From NCBI RefSeq assembly GCF_900091465.1, contig NZ_FMHV01000002.1, forward strand, positions 6,014,001 through 6,078,000: 64,000 bases of DNA, in the 5' to 3' direction. The position numbers and the translations under genes were made by a program. This DNA is from Micromonospora rhizosphaerae. Lineage in GTDB: Bacteria > Actinomycetota > Actinomycetes > Mycobacteriales > Micromonosporaceae. Position 1 is the first letter of the stretch; every line of letters starts with the position of its first letter. The notes beneath the pieces are model-generated. The model was given only the letters and a program-made list of their open reading frames with translations, did no database searches and was not told where the DNA came from. Shown here in pieces: positions 15,534 through 25,274 of this stretch.

Positions 15534-16837
15534 CAGTCGAACACCTTCCGCGCCTGCTCCAGACCCGCCACCAGGGCGTCGATCTCCTCCGTGGTGGTGT
15601 ACAGGTAGAACGACGCCCGCGTCATGGCCGGCACGCCGAACCGGCTGCACACCGGCTTGGCGCAGTGGTGGCCCACCCGGACCTGCACGCCGAGCGAGTC
15701 GAGCACCTGGCCCACGTCGTGCGGGTGGATGTCGCCGAGCGCGAACGAGATGGTCCCGCCCCGGCCGACCGGCACCGTCGGCCCGAAGATCCGCAGGCCG
15801 GGCACGGTGGCGAGGGCGTCCAGCGCGTACGCGGTCAGCGCCTTCTCGTGCCACTGGATGGCCCGCATGCCGATCCCGGTGAGGTAGTCCACCGCCGCGC
15901 CGAGCGCCACCGCCTCGGCGATCGGCGGGGTGCCCGCCTCGAACCGGGCCGGCGGCGCGGCGAAGGTCGACCGCTCCATGCCGACGGTCTCGATCATCGA
16001 GCCGCCGCCGAACACCGGGGGCATCGCGGCGAGCAGCTCGGACCGGCCCCAGAGCACCCCGATGCCGGTCGGGCCGCACATCTTGTGCCCGGTGAAGGCG
16101 ATGAAGTCGGCGTCGTAGTCGACCACGTCCATCGGCATGTGCGGCACCGACTGCGAGCAGTCGAGCAGCAGCAGCGCGCCGACCTCCCGAACCCGCTGGG
16201 TGATCCGCGAGGTGGCGTTGACCGTGCCGAGGATGTTGGACATGTGCACCAGCGAGACGATCTTCGTCCGCTCGGTGACCAGGTCCGCCAGCCCCGACTC
16301 GTCCAGCCGGCCCTGCTCGGTGACCGGGAACCAGCGCAGGGTCGCGCCGGTCCGCTCGGCCAGCAGCTGCCACGGGACGATGTTCGAGTGGTGCTCCATC
16401 TCGGAGATCACGATCTCGTCGCCCGGGCCGATCCGGAACCGCGGGTCGGCGTCGGGCCGCAGCGAGGCGTTGGAGAACGCGTACGCCACGAGGTTGATCG
16501 CCTCGGTGGAGTTCTTGGTGAACACCACCTCGTCCGGACTCGGCGCGTTGATGAACGCGGCGATCTTCGCCCGCGCCCCCTCGTACGCCTCGGTCGCCTC
16601 GGTGCCCAGCGTGTGCACCGAGCGCGACACGTTGGCGTTGTGCATCGCGTAGTGCTCGGCGAGCACGTCGAGCACCTGCCGCGGCTTGTGCGAGGTGTTG
16701 GCGCTGTCGAGATAGACCAGCCGGTGCCCGTTGATCTCCCGATCGAGGATCGGGAAGTCCGCGCGCACCTTGGACACGTCGAAACGCGGCACGTCGTCGT
16801 ACTGCGGCATCCCCTCGGGGATGGCGATGGTGGTCAT
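15533..16837 (-). CDS. sufS: SufS cysteine desulfurase
   Basis: A 434-residue pyridoxal-phosphate enzyme of the SufS (group II) type. It takes sulfur from cysteine as a persulfide for Fe-S assembly. The PLP-lysine lies in AFTGHKMCGP, and the catalytic cysteine in RVGHHCAKPVCSR. Length and the ANVSRSVHTLGTEATEAYEGAR block are typical. Its catalytic loop is in the short form that works with SufU, consistent with the gene order sufS-sufU. The first about 20 residues precede the core. It follows sufC by 22 bases. Confidence 0.95.
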   Translation of the reverse strand: MTTIAIPEGMPQYDDVPRFDVSKVRADFPILDREINGHRLVYLDSANTSHKPRQVLDVLAEHYAMHNANVSRSVHTLGTEATEAYEGARAKIAAFINAPSPDEVVFTKNSTEAINLVAYAFSNASLRPDADPRFRIGPGDEIVISEMEHHSNIVPWQLLAERTGATLRWFPVTEQGRLDESGLADLVTERTKIVSLVHMSNILGTVNATSRITQRVREVGALLLLDCSQSVPHMPMDVVDYDADFIAFTGHKMCGPTGIGVLWGRSELLAAMPPVFGGGSMIETVGMERSTFAAPPARFEAGTPPIAEAVALGAAVDYLTGIGMRAIQWHEKALTAYALDALATVPGLRIFGPTVPVGRGGTISFALGDIHPHDVGQVLDSLGVQVRVGHHCAKPVCSRFGVPAMTRASFYLYTTTEEIDALVAGLEQARKVFD

Positions 16838-16859
16838 CTCAGCGGCCCCTGTCCGTGTG

Positions 16860-17633
16860 TCAGGCCCGCGCCGAACCGGCCCCGGCGACGTACCGCTCGT
16901 AGCCCTCGTCCTCGAGCTTGTCGGCCAGCTCCGGGCCGCCCTGCTCGACGATCCGGCCGGCGACGAAGACGTGCACGAAGTCGGGCTTGATGTAGCGCAG
17001 GATCCGGGTGTAGTGGGTGATCAGCAGCAGGCCGGTGTCGCCGGTGTCGCGGACCCGGTTCACGCCCTCGCTGACCACGCGCAGCGCATCGACGTCCAGA
17101 CCGGAGTCGGTCTCGTCGAGGATGGCCATCTTCGGCTTGAGCAGCTCCAGCTGCACGATCTCGTGCCGCTTCTTCTCACCGCCGGAGAAGCCCTCGTTGA
17201 CGTTGCGCTGGGCGAACGCCGGGTCCATCTGGAGGCGCTCCATGGCGCCGCGCAGCTCGCCGCCCCAGGTGCGCAGCTTCGGGGCCTCGCCGTCGATGGC
17301 GGTCTTGGCGGTACGCAGGAAGTTGGCGACCGAGACGCCGGGGACCTCGACCGGGTACTGCATGGCCAGGAAGAGGCCGGCGCGGGCCCGCTCGTCGACG
17401 GACATGGCCAGCACGTCCTCGCCGTCGAGGGTCACCGAGCCGCCGGTGATCTCGTACTTGGGGTGGCCGGCGATCGAGTACGCCAGGGTGGACTTGCCGG
17501 AGCCGTTCGGGCCCATGATCGCGTGGGTCTCGCCCGACTTCACGGTCAGGTCGACACCGGCCAGGATCGGCTTGAGCTCACCCTCGGGCAGCTTGACCGA
17601 CACCTTCAGGTCGCGGATCTCCAGGGTGCTCAT
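16860..17633 (-). CDS. sufC: SufC Fe-S assembly ATPase
   Basis: A 257-residue ABC-type ATPase of the SufBCD scaffold. Walker A is GPNGSGKSTLA, the signature FSGGEKKR is close to the SufC norm, and Walker B is MAILDETDSGLDVDALR, the characteristic SufC sequence. It drives the conformational change of SufB-SufD needed to build the cluster. Its ATG shares one base with the stop of the upstream Rieske gene (TAATG), so translation is coupled. Confidence 0.95.
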   Translation of the reverse strand: MSTLEIRDLKVSVKLPEGELKPILAGVDLTVKSGETHAIMGPNGSGKSTLAYSIAGHPKYEITGGSVTLDGEDVLAMSVDERARAGLFLAMQYPVEVPGVSVANFLRTAKTAIDGEAPKLRTWGGELRGAMERLQMDPAFAQRNVNEGFSGGEKKRHEIVQLELLKPKMAILDETDSGLDVDALRVVSEGVNRVRDTGDTGLLLITHYTRILRYIKPDFVHVFVAGRIVEQGGPELADKLEDEGYERYVAGAGSARA

Positions 17634-17959
17634 TATCGGGTCACTCCATTGCTCGGCGTCAGGCTGACGTAGATGTCGCCGTCGCGGACTTCGACGGGAT
17701 AGACGGGAACGGGTTCGGTCGCGGGCAGCCCGGTGGGCTCACCCGTCCGCAGGTCGAAACGGGATCCGTGCAGCCAGCATTCCAGCGTGCACCCGTCGAC
17801 CTCGCCCTCGGAGAGGGCCACCGCGGCGTGCGAGCACTCGTCGTACACGGCGTAGAAGTTGTCGTCCTCGCCGTGCACGATGGCGATCTGGGTGCCGTCC
17901 ACGTCGGCGCTGATCGCGGTGCCCTTCGGCACGTCCTCGGTCGAGCAGATCTTGATCAT
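17633..17959 (-). CDS. Rieske ferredoxin-like protein of the suf operon
   Basis: A 108-residue soluble [2Fe-2S] Rieske-type ferredoxin of the bph/non-heme oxygenase ferredoxin class. The ligands are Cys-Ser-His in YDECSHAAVAL and Cys-Trp-Leu-His in LECWLHGSRFDLRTGEP. It lacks the extra disulfide cysteines of high-potential Rieske proteins. The gene lies between sufD and sufC, sharing one base with each neighbour's stop or start. This position is typical of actinobacterial suf operons. It may supply electrons for cluster assembly or be a client; its task there is not established. Confidence 0.92.
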   Translation of the reverse strand: MIKICSTEDVPKGTAISADVDGTQIAIVHGEDDNFYAVYDECSHAAVALSEGEVDGCTLECWLHGSRFDLRTGEPTGLPATEPVPVYPVEVRDGDIYVSLTPSNGVTR

Positions 17960-19107
17960 CAGGCGCCGGCCTTGGTGAGTCGCGCCTCGATCGCGTCGCC
18001 GAGCCGCTCGCGCAGCTCCTCGACCGGGATCTTGTTGATCAGCTCGGCGAAGAAGCCGCGGACCACCAGGCGGCGGGCCTCGGCCTCCGGGATGCCCCGG
18101 GCCATCAGGTAGAACAGCTGCTCGTCGTCGAAGCGGCCGGTCGCGCTGGCGTGGCCGGCGCCGGCGATCTCGCCGGTCTCGATCTCCAGATTCGGTACGG
18201 AGTCCGCCCGGGCGCCGTCGGTGAGCAGCAGGTTCCGGTTGATCTCGTACGTGTCGGTACCGGTCGCCTCGGCGCGGATCAGCACGTCACCCACCCAGAC
18301 GGTGTGCGCGCTCTCCCCCTGCAGGGCGCCCCGGTAGCCGACGTAGCTGCGGCAGTCCGGCACGGTGTGGTCGACCAGCTGGCGGTGCTCCAGGTGCTGG
18401 CCGGAGTCGGCGAAGTAGACGCCGTACAGCTCGGCCTCGCCGCCCCGGTCGGTGTACTCGACCGAGGTGTACTGGCGGACCAGGTCGCCGCCGAGGCTGA
18501 CCTGGACGTGCACCACCCGGGCGTCCCGACCAAGCTTGATCTTGATGTGCTGCGCCTGCACCGCGTCGGGCGCCCAGTCGGCCACGGTGACCAGGGTCAG
18601 CTTGGCCCCGTCGCCGACCGTCACCTCGACGTTGTCGGCCAGCGTGGCCGAGCCCTCCTGGGAGAACACGACCGTCGCCTCGGCGAACCGGCCCACCTGG
18701 ACCTGGGTCCGGGCGAAGGAGAGCTCCTCGGGGTACGCGCCCAGCAGCCGGACGACAACCGGCTCGGACACCACGGCCTCGGCCGCCACCTCGACCACCG
18801 CGACCCGTGCCGCCCCAGCGTGGGCCAGCGCGCTGATCCGGTCGATCGGCACGAGCACCGACGCGACGCTGGCGTCGGTCGGCTCGACGAACCGCACCGA
18901 CACCCCGGCCGGCAGGCGCGGGTGCTCCACGGTGACGCCCCGGCCGGTGGCGGCCGAAGTGTCCGCCGTGGCCAGGCCGCGCAGGCGCTTGAGCGGGGTG
19001 AAACGCCACTCCTCCTCCAGGCCGGTCAGGGCCGGGAAGTCGGCGACGTCGTACGAGCGGAGCGCCTGCGACTTGGTGCTGGGCGGCGCGGAAGCCTGGG
19101 TAGTCAT
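17959..19107 (-). CDS. sufD: SufD scaffold subunit
   Basis: A 382-residue SufD protein, partner of SufB in the SufBC2D scaffold. The right-handed beta-helix core runs through the middle, and the C-terminal signature is HASATGRFDDEQLFYLMARGIPEAEARRLVVRGFF. The GxxS-type histidine in GHASATG lies where SufD provides a cluster ligand. The N-terminal part, which is variable, begins after MTTQASAPPSTKSQA. ATG 19107 was chosen because homology stops there. The stop overlaps the Rieske start by one base. Confidence 0.93.
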   Translation of the reverse strand: MTTQASAPPSTKSQALRSYDVADFPALTGLEEEWRFTPLKRLRGLATADTSAATGRGVTVEHPRLPAGVSVRFVEPTDASVASVLVPIDRISALAHAGAARVAVVEVAAEAVVSEPVVVRLLGAYPEELSFARTQVQVGRFAEATVVFSQEGSATLADNVEVTVGDGAKLTLVTVADWAPDAVQAQHIKIKLGRDARVVHVQVSLGGDLVRQYTSVEYTDRGGEAELYGVYFADSGQHLEHRQLVDHTVPDCRSYVGYRGALQGESAHTVWVGDVLIRAEATGTDTYEINRNLLLTDGARADSVPNLEIETGEIAGAGHASATGRFDDEQLFYLMARGIPEAEARRLVVRGFFAELINKIPVEELRERLGDAIEARLTKAGA

Positions 19108-19163
19108 CTCTTCCTTGGTCTGTTCTGCGACGACGGTGTCTGGTGCGGGTCGGGCGGGCGGCG

Positions 19164-20594
19164 TCAGCCGACCGCGCCCTCCATCTGGAGCTCGATCAGG
19201 CGGTTGAGCTCCAGGGCGTACTCCATCGGGAGTTCCTTGGCGATCGGCTCGATGAAGCCGCGCACGATCATCGCCATCGCCTCGTCCTCGCTCAGCCCCC
19301 GGCTCATCAGGTAGAAGAGCTGGTCGTCGCTGATCTTGGAGACGGTCGCCTCGTGCCCCATCGACACGTCGTCCTCGCGGATGTCGACGTACGGGTAGGT
19401 GTCCGAGCGGGAGATGGTGTCGACCAGCAGCGCGTCGCACTTGACCGTGCTCCGGCTGCTGTGCGAACCCTCCAGCACCTGCACCAGGCCGCGGTACGAG
19501 GTGCGGCCGCCACCCCGGGCGATCGACTTCGACACGATGGTGCTGCTGGTGTGCGGCGCGGCGTGCACCATCTTGGCGCCCGCGTCCTGGTGCTGGCCCT
19601 CGCCGGCCATGGCCACCGAGAGCACCTCGCCCTTGGCGTGCTCGCCGGTCATGTAGACCGCCGGGTACTTCATGGTGACCTTGGAGCCGATGTTGCCGTC
19701 GACCCACTCCATGGTCGCGCCCTCGTGGCAGACGGCGCGCTTGGTGACCAGGTTGTAGACGTTGTTCGACCAGTTCTGGATGGTCGTGTAGCGGCAGCGC
19801 GCGTTCTTCTTGACGATGATCTCCACGACCGCGCTGTGCAGCGAGTCCGAGGAGTAGAGCGGCGCGGTGCAGCCCTCGACGTAGTGCACGTACGCACCCT
19901 CGTCGACGATGATCAGGGTCCGCTCGAACTGGCCCATGTTCTCCGTGTTGATCCGGAAGTAGGCCTGCAGCGGGATCTCCACGTGCACGCCCTTCGGCAC
20001 ATAGATGAACGAGCCACCGGACCACACGGAGGTGTTCAGCGCGGCGAACTTGTTGTCGCCGACCGGGATCACCGTGCCGAAGTACTCCTTGAAGATGTCC
20101 TCGTGCTCCTTGAGGGCGGTGTCGGTGTCCAGGAAGATGACACCCTGCTCCTCGAGGTCCTCACGGATCTTGTGGTAGACCACCTCGGACTCGTACTGCG
20201 CCGCGACACCGGCGACCAGCCGCTGCTTCTCCGCCTCCGGGATGCCCAGCCGGTCGTAGGTGTTCTTGATGTCCTCCGGCAGGTCCTCCCAGCTGGTGGC
20301 CTGCTTCTCCGTCGAGCGGACGAAGTACTTGATGTTGTCGAAGTCGATCCCGGTGAGGTCGGCGCCCCAGGCCGGCATCGGCTTGCGGTCGAACAGCCGC
20401 AGGCCCTTCAGCCGCAGGTCGAGCATCCAGGCCGGCTCGTTCTTCTTCGCCGAGATGTCCCGCACCACCGCCTCGTTGAGGCCGCGCTGAGCGGAGGCCC
20501 CGGCGACGTCGGGGTCGGCCCAGCCGTACTCGTAGCGGCCCAGGGCGGCGAGCTGCTCCTCCTGGGTCAGGGGCTGGACGATCTGCTCGGTCAT
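19164..20594 (-). CDS. sufB: SufB scaffold subunit
   Basis: A 476-residue SufB, the scaffold subunit on which the Fe-S cluster is built. It contains the [18 protein letters not shown] segment, with the conserved cysteine thought to take sulfur, and [21 protein letters not shown]. The C-terminus is the SufB/D signature [24 protein letters not shown]. No intein is seen, in contrast to mycobacterial SufB. The ATG overlaps the stop of sufR (ATGA), so translation is coupled to the regulator. Confidence 0.95.
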   Translation of the reverse strand: MTEQIVQPLTQEEQLAALGRYEYGWADPDVAGASAQRGLNEAVVRDISAKKNEPAWMLDLRLKGLRLFDRKPMPAWGADLTGIDFDNIKYFVRSTEKQATSWEDLPEDIKNTYDRLGIPEAEKQRLVAGVAAQYESEVVYHKIREDLEEQGVIFLDTDTALKEHEDIFKEYFGTVIPVGDNKFAALNTSVWSGGSFIYVPKGVHVEIPLQAYFRINTENMGQFERTLIIVDEGAYVHYVEGCTAPLYSSDSLHSAVVEIIVKKNARCRYTTIQNWSNNVYNLVTKRAVCHEGATMEWVDGNIGSKVTMKYPAVYMTGEHAKGEVLSVAMAGEGQHQDAGAKMVHAAPHTSSTIVSKSIARGGGRTSYRGLVQVLEGSHSSRSTVKCDALLVDTISRSDTYPYVDIREDDVSMGHEATVSKISDDQLFYLMSRGLSEDEAMAMIVRGFIEPIAKELPMEYALELNRLIELQMEGAVG

Positions 20595-21391
20595 TTATCT
20601 GTCCTCACAGTGGTGACGGTCTTACCGGACATGCGTGGCTGAGTGGGGATGTGCGTGGTGCACACCCCGTCGCCGTGCGCGATGGTGGCCAGGCGCTGCA
20701 CGTGGGTGCCGACCAGACGGGAGATCACCGCGGTCTCGGCCTCGCACAGCTGGGGAAACTCGGCGGCCACGTGCGCCACCGGGCAGTGGTGCTGACACAG
20801 CTGGCCGCCGGAGGCGATCGTGGACGCGTTGGCAGCGTAGCCCTCGGCGGTCAGCGCCCCGGCGAGTGCCTCCGCCCGCGCGAGGGGGTCGTCGCCGGCG
20901 TCCTCCATGGCCGCGCGACAGCGGGCCTCCAGGGTGGCGACCTGATCGGCGGCGAACGCCTCGACCGCCTCCGACCCGCCGTTGCGGGCGATCCAGCGCA
21001 GCGCGGCGGTGGCCATGTTGTCGTAGTGGTGGGTGCCGCAGCGGACCCGGGCCGCGTCCGTCAGCAGGAAGACCTTGGCCGGGCGGCCCCGCCCGCGGGT
21101 GCCCCGGACGGCCTGCTCGCGGGCGACCACGTCGCCGTCGGCCAGCATCGCGTCGAGGTGCCGGCGGATCGCCGCCGGGCTGAGCCCGAGCGCCGAGCCG
21201 AGCTGCGCGGCGGTGGTCGCCCCCCGCTCCAGCAGCAGCTGGGTGACCCGGTCGCGGGTGGAAAGATCGGCGGACGCGGCCTGCGACAACTCCAGCTCGG
21301 CGCGTCTGACGCCGCGCCGCGAGCTGGAGCCGTCGCCGGCGACCGGAGCGGTCGTCGGCTGGTGCCCGGGGAGCGCCGCCGCGTTTTTCAC
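20591..21391 (-). CDS. sufR: SufR-like Fe-S sensing transcriptional repressor
   Basis: A 266-residue regulator with a winged helix-turn-helix near residues 40-90 ([24 protein letters not shown]). A C-terminal cysteine set binds an Fe-S cluster: Cys-x3-Cys in [10 protein letters not shown], a cysteine in FPQLCEAE, and one in GDGVCTTH. It represses the suf operon when cluster supply is enough. It is the first gene of the operon and overlaps sufB. GTG 21391 is chosen; an in-frame ATG 36 bases upstream is possible. The palindrome TTACGTAA at 21402-21409, just upstream, may be the operator, but this is weak evidence. It is divergent from ctaA. Confidence 0.9.
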   Translation of the reverse strand: MKNAAALPGHQPTTAPVAGDGSSSRRGVRRAELELSQAASADLSTRDRVTQLLLERGATTAAQLGSALGLSPAAIRRHLDAMLADGDVVAREQAVRGTRGRGRPAKVFLLTDAARVRCGTHHYDNMATAALRWIARNGGSEAVEAFAADQVATLEARCRAAMEDAGDDPLARAEALAGALTAEGYAANASTIASGGQLCQHHCPVAHVAAEFPQLCEAETAVISRLVGTHVQRLATIAHGDGVCTTHIPTQPRMSGKTVTTVRTDK

Positions 21392-21489
21392 AACGCCAAC
21401 GTTACGTAATTCGTCGGAGGCCCGCAAACCCGGGTCCCGGTGATCCGGAACACCGGGTCGGCGGAGTCACCCGATCGGGTACCACTACG

Positions 21490-22452
21490 GTGCGTAGGAT
21501 TCGCTCCGTGAAGCCTTCCGTCCGGTTCCCGGTCTCCGCCTCGCTGCTGCGCCGCCTCGCGTACGCCTCGATCATCGCGAACGTGGCGATCGTGGTCACC
21601 GGCGGGGCGGTCCGGCTCACCGCCTCCGGCCTCGGCTGCCCCACCTGGCCCCGGTGCACCGACGCGTCGTACCACACGACGCCGGAGATGGGCGTGCACG
21701 GGATGATCGAGTTCGGCAACCGGCTGCTGACCTTCGCGGTGGGGATCATCGCGCTGGCCGTGCTGCTCGCCGTGCTGGCCCAGCGGCCCCGCCGGCGCGG
21801 GCTGCTGCCGCTGGCGATCGCGGTCTTCCTGGGCATCCCCGCGCAGGCGGTGATCGGCGGGATCACCGTGCTGACCAACCTCAACCCGTGGGTGGTCGGG
21901 CTGCACTTCCTCGCCTCGATGGCGGTGATCGCGGCCGCGTACGCCCTCTGGCGGCGGATCGCCGACCCGGACGGCCCGGCGGTGGCCACCGTGCCCGGGC
22001 CGCTGCGCACGCTGGCGCTGCTCACGACGCTGGTGAGCGCGGCGGTGCTGGTGGTGGGCACGTGGGTGACCGGCAGCGGCCCGCACGCCGGCGACCAGGG
22101 CGCCGCCCGCAACGGCCTGGACCCCGAGTCGATCTCCCAGGTGCACGCCGACGGGGTGTTCCTGCTGATCGGGCTCTCCGTGGCGCTGATCTTCGCCTTC
22201 CGGGCGGTCGGCGCGACCCGGGCGACGCGGGCCGCCGTGGTGCTGGTCGCGGTGGAGCTGGGTCAGGGCCTGATCGGCTTCGTGCAGTACTTCACCCACC
22301 TGCCGGCGGCGCTGGTCGCCGCGCACATGCTCGGCTCCTGCCTGGTGCTGCTGGCCGCCCTGGGGGTGCTCTGGTCGACCCGCGAGCGCCGCCCCGTCGA
22401 GCCGACCCCGACCGCCACCCCGGCCGCCGAGCCGGTCACCGCGGCCGCCTGA
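21490..22452 (+). CDS. ctaA: Heme A synthase (CtaA/Cox15)
   Basis: A 320-residue membrane enzyme that oxidises the C8 methyl of heme O to the formyl group of heme A, for cytochrome aa3 oxidase. It has eight hydrophobic segments. Family motifs include VVVTGGAVRLTASGLGCPTWPRC in the first helix/loop, HGMIEFGNRLLTF with its heme-ligand His, and HFLASMAVIAAAYAL, HADGVFLLIG and HMLGSCLVLLA further on. The Cys pair typical of the first outer loop is only partly kept (Cys in LGCP and WPRC). A second GTG start lies six codons later. The partner gene ctaB is 1.6 kb downstream on the other strand. Confidence 0.94.
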   Translation: MRRIRSVKPSVRFPVSASLLRRLAYASIIANVAIVVTGGAVRLTASGLGCPTWPRCTDASYHTTPEMGVHGMIEFGNRLLTFAVGIIALAVLLAVLAQRPRRRGLLPLAIAVFLGIPAQAVIGGITVLTNLNPWVVGLHFLASMAVIAAAYALWRRIADPDGPAVATVPGPLRTLALLTTLVSAAVLVVGTWVTGSGPHAGDQGAARNGLDPESISQVHADGVFLLIGLSVALIFAFRAVGATRATRAAVVLVAVELGQGLIGFVQYFTHLPAALVAAHMLGSCLVLLAALGVLWSTRERRPVEPTPTATPAAEPVTAAA

Positions 22453-22492
22453 CGCCGCTCCCGCACCCCCCACGGCGGCCGGAGACGGGAAC

Positions 22493-22533
22493 GGGTGCGT
22501 TTGTTTGTCGCTGGGGCGACAACAAACGCACCC
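22493..22533. terminator. Bidirectional terminator between ctaA and ATP-grasp gene
   Basis: A hairpin of 18-19-base arms, GGGTGCGTTTGTTTGTCGC at 22493-22511 and its near-perfect complement at 22516-22533, around a four-base loop, with one T bulged. It lies 41 bases after the ctaA stop and 9 bases before the end of the convergent ATP-grasp gene, so it can end both. Confidence 0.8.
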
Positions 22534-22541
22534 GGAGAAGG

Positions 22542-23510
22542 TCAGGCGCTGGGGTGCAGGTGGGTGGCGATCGCCTCGGCGAGGCGGTCGGGGGCGCCGT
22601 CGGCGTACCCGATGAACAGGCTCGGCTCGGTCAGCTCCAGCTCGACCAGCACGGGTGAACCGTCCGGACCGGGGATGAGGTCCACCCGGGCGTAGAGCAG
22701 ACGGTCGGGGCCGCCGGGCACCACGGCCAGGGTCTTCTCCGCCACGGCCAGCTGCTCGGGCGTGGCCGTCCGGGCGGTGATCTCCTCGGGCTTGTAGAGC
22801 CCCTCCACGCCCAGATCCGGGCCGGTCAGCATCGGGCCCTTGCGGATCGCGTGGCTGAACGCCAGGCCGTCCGGGCCGGCCAGGAAGAGCAGCGCGGTCT
22901 CGCCGACGGTGTCCACCGCGGTCAGGTACGGCTGCAGCATGGTGAGCCGGCCCGCGTCGGAGAGCCGCCGTACGTGCGCGACGGCCAGCTTGCGGTGCTC
23001 CGGGTCGGCCAGGTCGTACCGGCCGGTGTCCTGGCTGCCGGCGCTGACGGCGGGCTTGATGACGTACTCGGCACGGTCGGCCGGCAGGGTCCAGGTCTCC
23101 CCCGGCGCGACCCACGAGGTCGGGACGGTCGGCACTCCGGCGGCGGCGAGCTCGCCCAGGTAACGCTTGTCGGTGTTCCAGCGGACCACGTCGGCCGGGT
23201 TGGCCAGGGCGGGCACGGTCTGCGCCCAGGCGACGAACTCGTCGCGGCGCAGCGCGTAGTCCCACGGCGAGCGGAGCACGACCAGGTCGTACGCGGACCA
23301 GTCCACGGCCCGGTCGTCCCAGACCACCGCCTCGGCGGCGATCCCGCGGGCGGCCAGCGGGGCGAGCACGAGCCGGTCGTCCGGGTCGAGGTCGGACAGC
23401 TCGGTACAGGTGACGAGCGCGACCCGGGGTTCCCCCCGGGTCGACTGCTGGTGGTGGTTGGTCAATTTGTCGGTCAACGGGCCATCGTGCGCCGGGCCAT
23501 GGACCGCCAC
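22542..23510 (-). CDS. ATP-grasp domain protein
   Basis: A protein of up to 322 residues with an ATP-grasp fold (RimK/cyclo-ligase-like). Early motifs are VDWSAYDLVVLRSPWDY and VRWNTDKRYLGELAAAGVPTVPT. The ATP-lysine strand is EYVIKPAVSAGSQDTGR, and the metal-binding stretch is VLVELELTEPSLFIGY near residues 290-305. Such enzymes join a carboxylate to an amine; the general layout recalls the cycloserine cyclo-ligase DcsG, but no cycloserine genes are near. The start is unsure: ATG 23510 overlaps the upstream gene by 37 bases, and TTG codons at 23477 or 23465 are alternatives. The substrate is unknown. Confidence 0.82.
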   Translation of the reverse strand: MAVHGPAHDGPLTDKLTNHHQQSTRGEPRVALVTCTELSDLDPDDRLVLAPLAARGIAAEAVVWDDRAVDWSAYDLVVLRSPWDYALRRDEFVAWAQTVPALANPADVVRWNTDKRYLGELAAAGVPTVPTSWVAPGETWTLPADRAEYVIKPAVSAGSQDTGRYDLADPEHRKLAVAHVRRLSDAGRLTMLQPYLTAVDTVGETALLFLAGPDGLAFSHAIRKGPMLTGPDLGVEGLYKPEEITARTATPEQLAVAEKTLAVVPGGPDRLLYARVDLIPGPDGSPVLVELELTEPSLFIGYADGAPDRLAEAIATHLHPSA

Positions 23511-23809
23511 AGGTCGTTGCTCGGACGCATCTGGTCCATCAGTTCACGCTCCCAGGCGTTCTCGACGGCGACCCCGGCCTTGGCGCAAGCCTGCCGCGCG
23601 ACGTCGGTGCCGGCCGCGAACTGGTCGGCCCACGCCCCGTCCTCACCCACGAGCACGATCCGCGCACCGCGCTTTCCGACGTACTCGATGACCGCCTTCG
23701 CCCCGCCGTGTCCGGCGGCGAACGACTTGATGCCCGAGACCAGGCCGTTGGGGGCCTGCTCCGGAGCGGTCTGCTCAGCCGTCAGCGTCGTATCGGAACC
23801 ATCTGCCAT
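23474..23809 (-). CDS. Conserved small protein of unknown function
   Basis: A 111-residue soluble protein with no recognised domain. It has a Thr/Glu/Ala-rich start, then GLVSGIKSFAAGHGGAKAVIEYVGKRGARIVLVGEDGAWADQF as the most protein-like core, and an acidic/aromatic end with NAWERELMDQMRPSNDLWRSMARR. ATG 23809 was chosen because the codon pattern becomes less typical and AT-rich above it; that AT-rich leader (23810-23900) may hold the promoter. Its end overlaps the longest possible start of the ATP-grasp gene, suggesting co-transcription. I cannot assign a function. Confidence 0.65.
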   Translation of the reverse strand: MADGSDTTLTAEQTAPEQAPNGLVSGIKSFAAGHGGAKAVIEYVGKRGARIVLVGEDGAWADQFAAGTDVARQACAKAGVAVENAWERELMDQMRPSNDLWRSMARRTMAR

Positions 23810-24049
23810 GACGCGAAGCCTAAGCAGAGTTCCATCCGGGTGCGCGAGTTCGACGAACACTTTGTGATGCCAATTACGAAGAGGTTTAAGGAAGACCACA
23901 GGAAATTTGCCCGGATGTGTCGCTTAAGTTCGGGCGAAGCGGACAGGTGAGATCATCACAGTCTGTCCCGATTGAGCCGCCCTGACTCACGTCGAAAAAA
24001 ATCCGGAAAAATTCTTCGGGACTCGTCCCACCGGCCGGACGGAACCGGC

Positions 24050-25003
24050 TCAGATCAGGGCGTCCAGCGCCACAGCGGCGAACAGGATGGTGAGGTAGGT
24101 GGTGGACCAGTGGAACAGCCGCATCGGCTTGACCGCCTCGCCGCGCGCCGCGCGCCGGCAGAGCTTGTGCGCCTCGACCACGAAGATGCCGCCGACCACC
24201 AGCGCGGTGACGCCGTAGATCGGGCTCATCCCCAGCGGCCAGACGGCCAGCGAGGAGAGCAGGGTCAGCCAGGAGAAGATGATGATCTCGGCATTGACCC
24301 GTCGCACGGAGGCCACCACCGGCAGCATCGGGATGCCGGCCCGGGCGTAGTCGGCCTTGTACTTGATGGCGAGCGCGTAGAAGTGCGGCATCTGCCAGAA
24401 GAAGACCACCGCGAACAGGCCCCACGCGGCGGGGGCCAGCGAGCCGGTGACCGCGGCCCAGCCGATCAGCACCGGCGCCGCCCCGCACACCCCGCCCCAG
24501 AAGGTGTTCTGCGCCGTGGTCCGCTTGAGCCAGAGCGTGTAGACCAGGTCGTAGTAGGCGATCGCCGCCAGGGTCAGCCCGGCCGCCAGCAGGTTGGTGA
24601 ACACGGCCATCAGGGCGACCGACACCACCGCCAGCACCAGCCCGAAGACCAGCGCGTTGCGCGGCGACACGGTGTGCGCGGGCAGCGGACGGCGCTTGGT
24701 GCGCCGCATCAACTGGTCGATGTCCCGGTCGATGTAGCAGTTCAGCACGCTGGCCGCGCCGGCGGCGAGGGAGCCGCCGACCAGCACTACGGCCACCAGC
24801 CAGAGCGGGGGCATCCCCCCGTCGGCGAGCATCATCGCCGGCACGGTGGTAACCAGGAGCAGCTCGACGATCCGCGGCTTGGTCAGCGCGACGTACGCGG
24901 AGACGACGGCCCGGACGTCCCGACGGCCGCTCGCCGACGCCTCGGCCACCGTGCGCACCGGCGGCTGCCCGGCAGGGTTGCTGACGGGGCGCTCGGTGAT
25001 CAT
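24050..25003 (-). CDS. ctaB: Protoheme IX farnesyltransferase (heme O synthase)
   Basis: A 317-residue UbiA-type membrane prenyltransferase adding farnesyl to heme B to give heme O, the step before CtaA. The first Asp-rich site is [21 protein letters not shown] and the second is around [21 protein letters not shown]; the Asp-x-x-x-Asp motif and downstream basic run are typical. About nine membrane helices are seen. The first about 35 residues are a hydrophilic actinobacterial extension. GTG 25009 two codons upstream is also possible. It is divergent from the tkt operon, as in many actinobacteria. Confidence 0.94.
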   Translation of the reverse strand: MITERPVSNPAGQPPVRTVAEASASGRRDVRAVVSAYVALTKPRIVELLLVTTVPAMMLADGGMPPLWLVAVVLVGGSLAAGAASVLNCYIDRDIDQLMRRTKRRPLPAHTVSPRNALVFGLVLAVVSVALMAVFTNLLAAGLTLAAIAYYDLVYTLWLKRTTAQNTFWGGVCGAAPVLIGWAAVTGSLAPAAWGLFAVVFFWQMPHFYALAIKYKADYARAGIPMLPVVASVRRVNAEIIIFSWLTLLSSLAVWPLGMSPIYGVTALVVGGIFVVEAHKLCRRAARGEAVKPMRLFHWSTTYLTILFAAVALDALI

Positions 25004-25274
25004 GCTCACGGATTGCCACCTTCCGGCGTCGGCAGGGGGGGTCGGGGTCGGCCGGACCCGTCCCGGGTCCACACACCGCCCCACAGACTACGCGTCGTCG
25101 TTTGCGCTGCCCGGGCGACCCGAGAACGGTGCGGGCCGTCACAGTCGGAGCTGACCGACCGATCCGTCCGGACCCGTACAGACGAGCATGCACTGATCCC
25201 CGGGCGGACGTTTAGGACCGCTCGATAGGGTCATCAGTGAGGGTTCCGCCCATCTGCCGAGGAGCACAACGATC

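Noticed and set aside
21402..21409. TTACGTAA as a SufR operator
   Set aside because: Position is right, but eight bases with no extended symmetry are too little to claim; mentioned only in the sufR entry.
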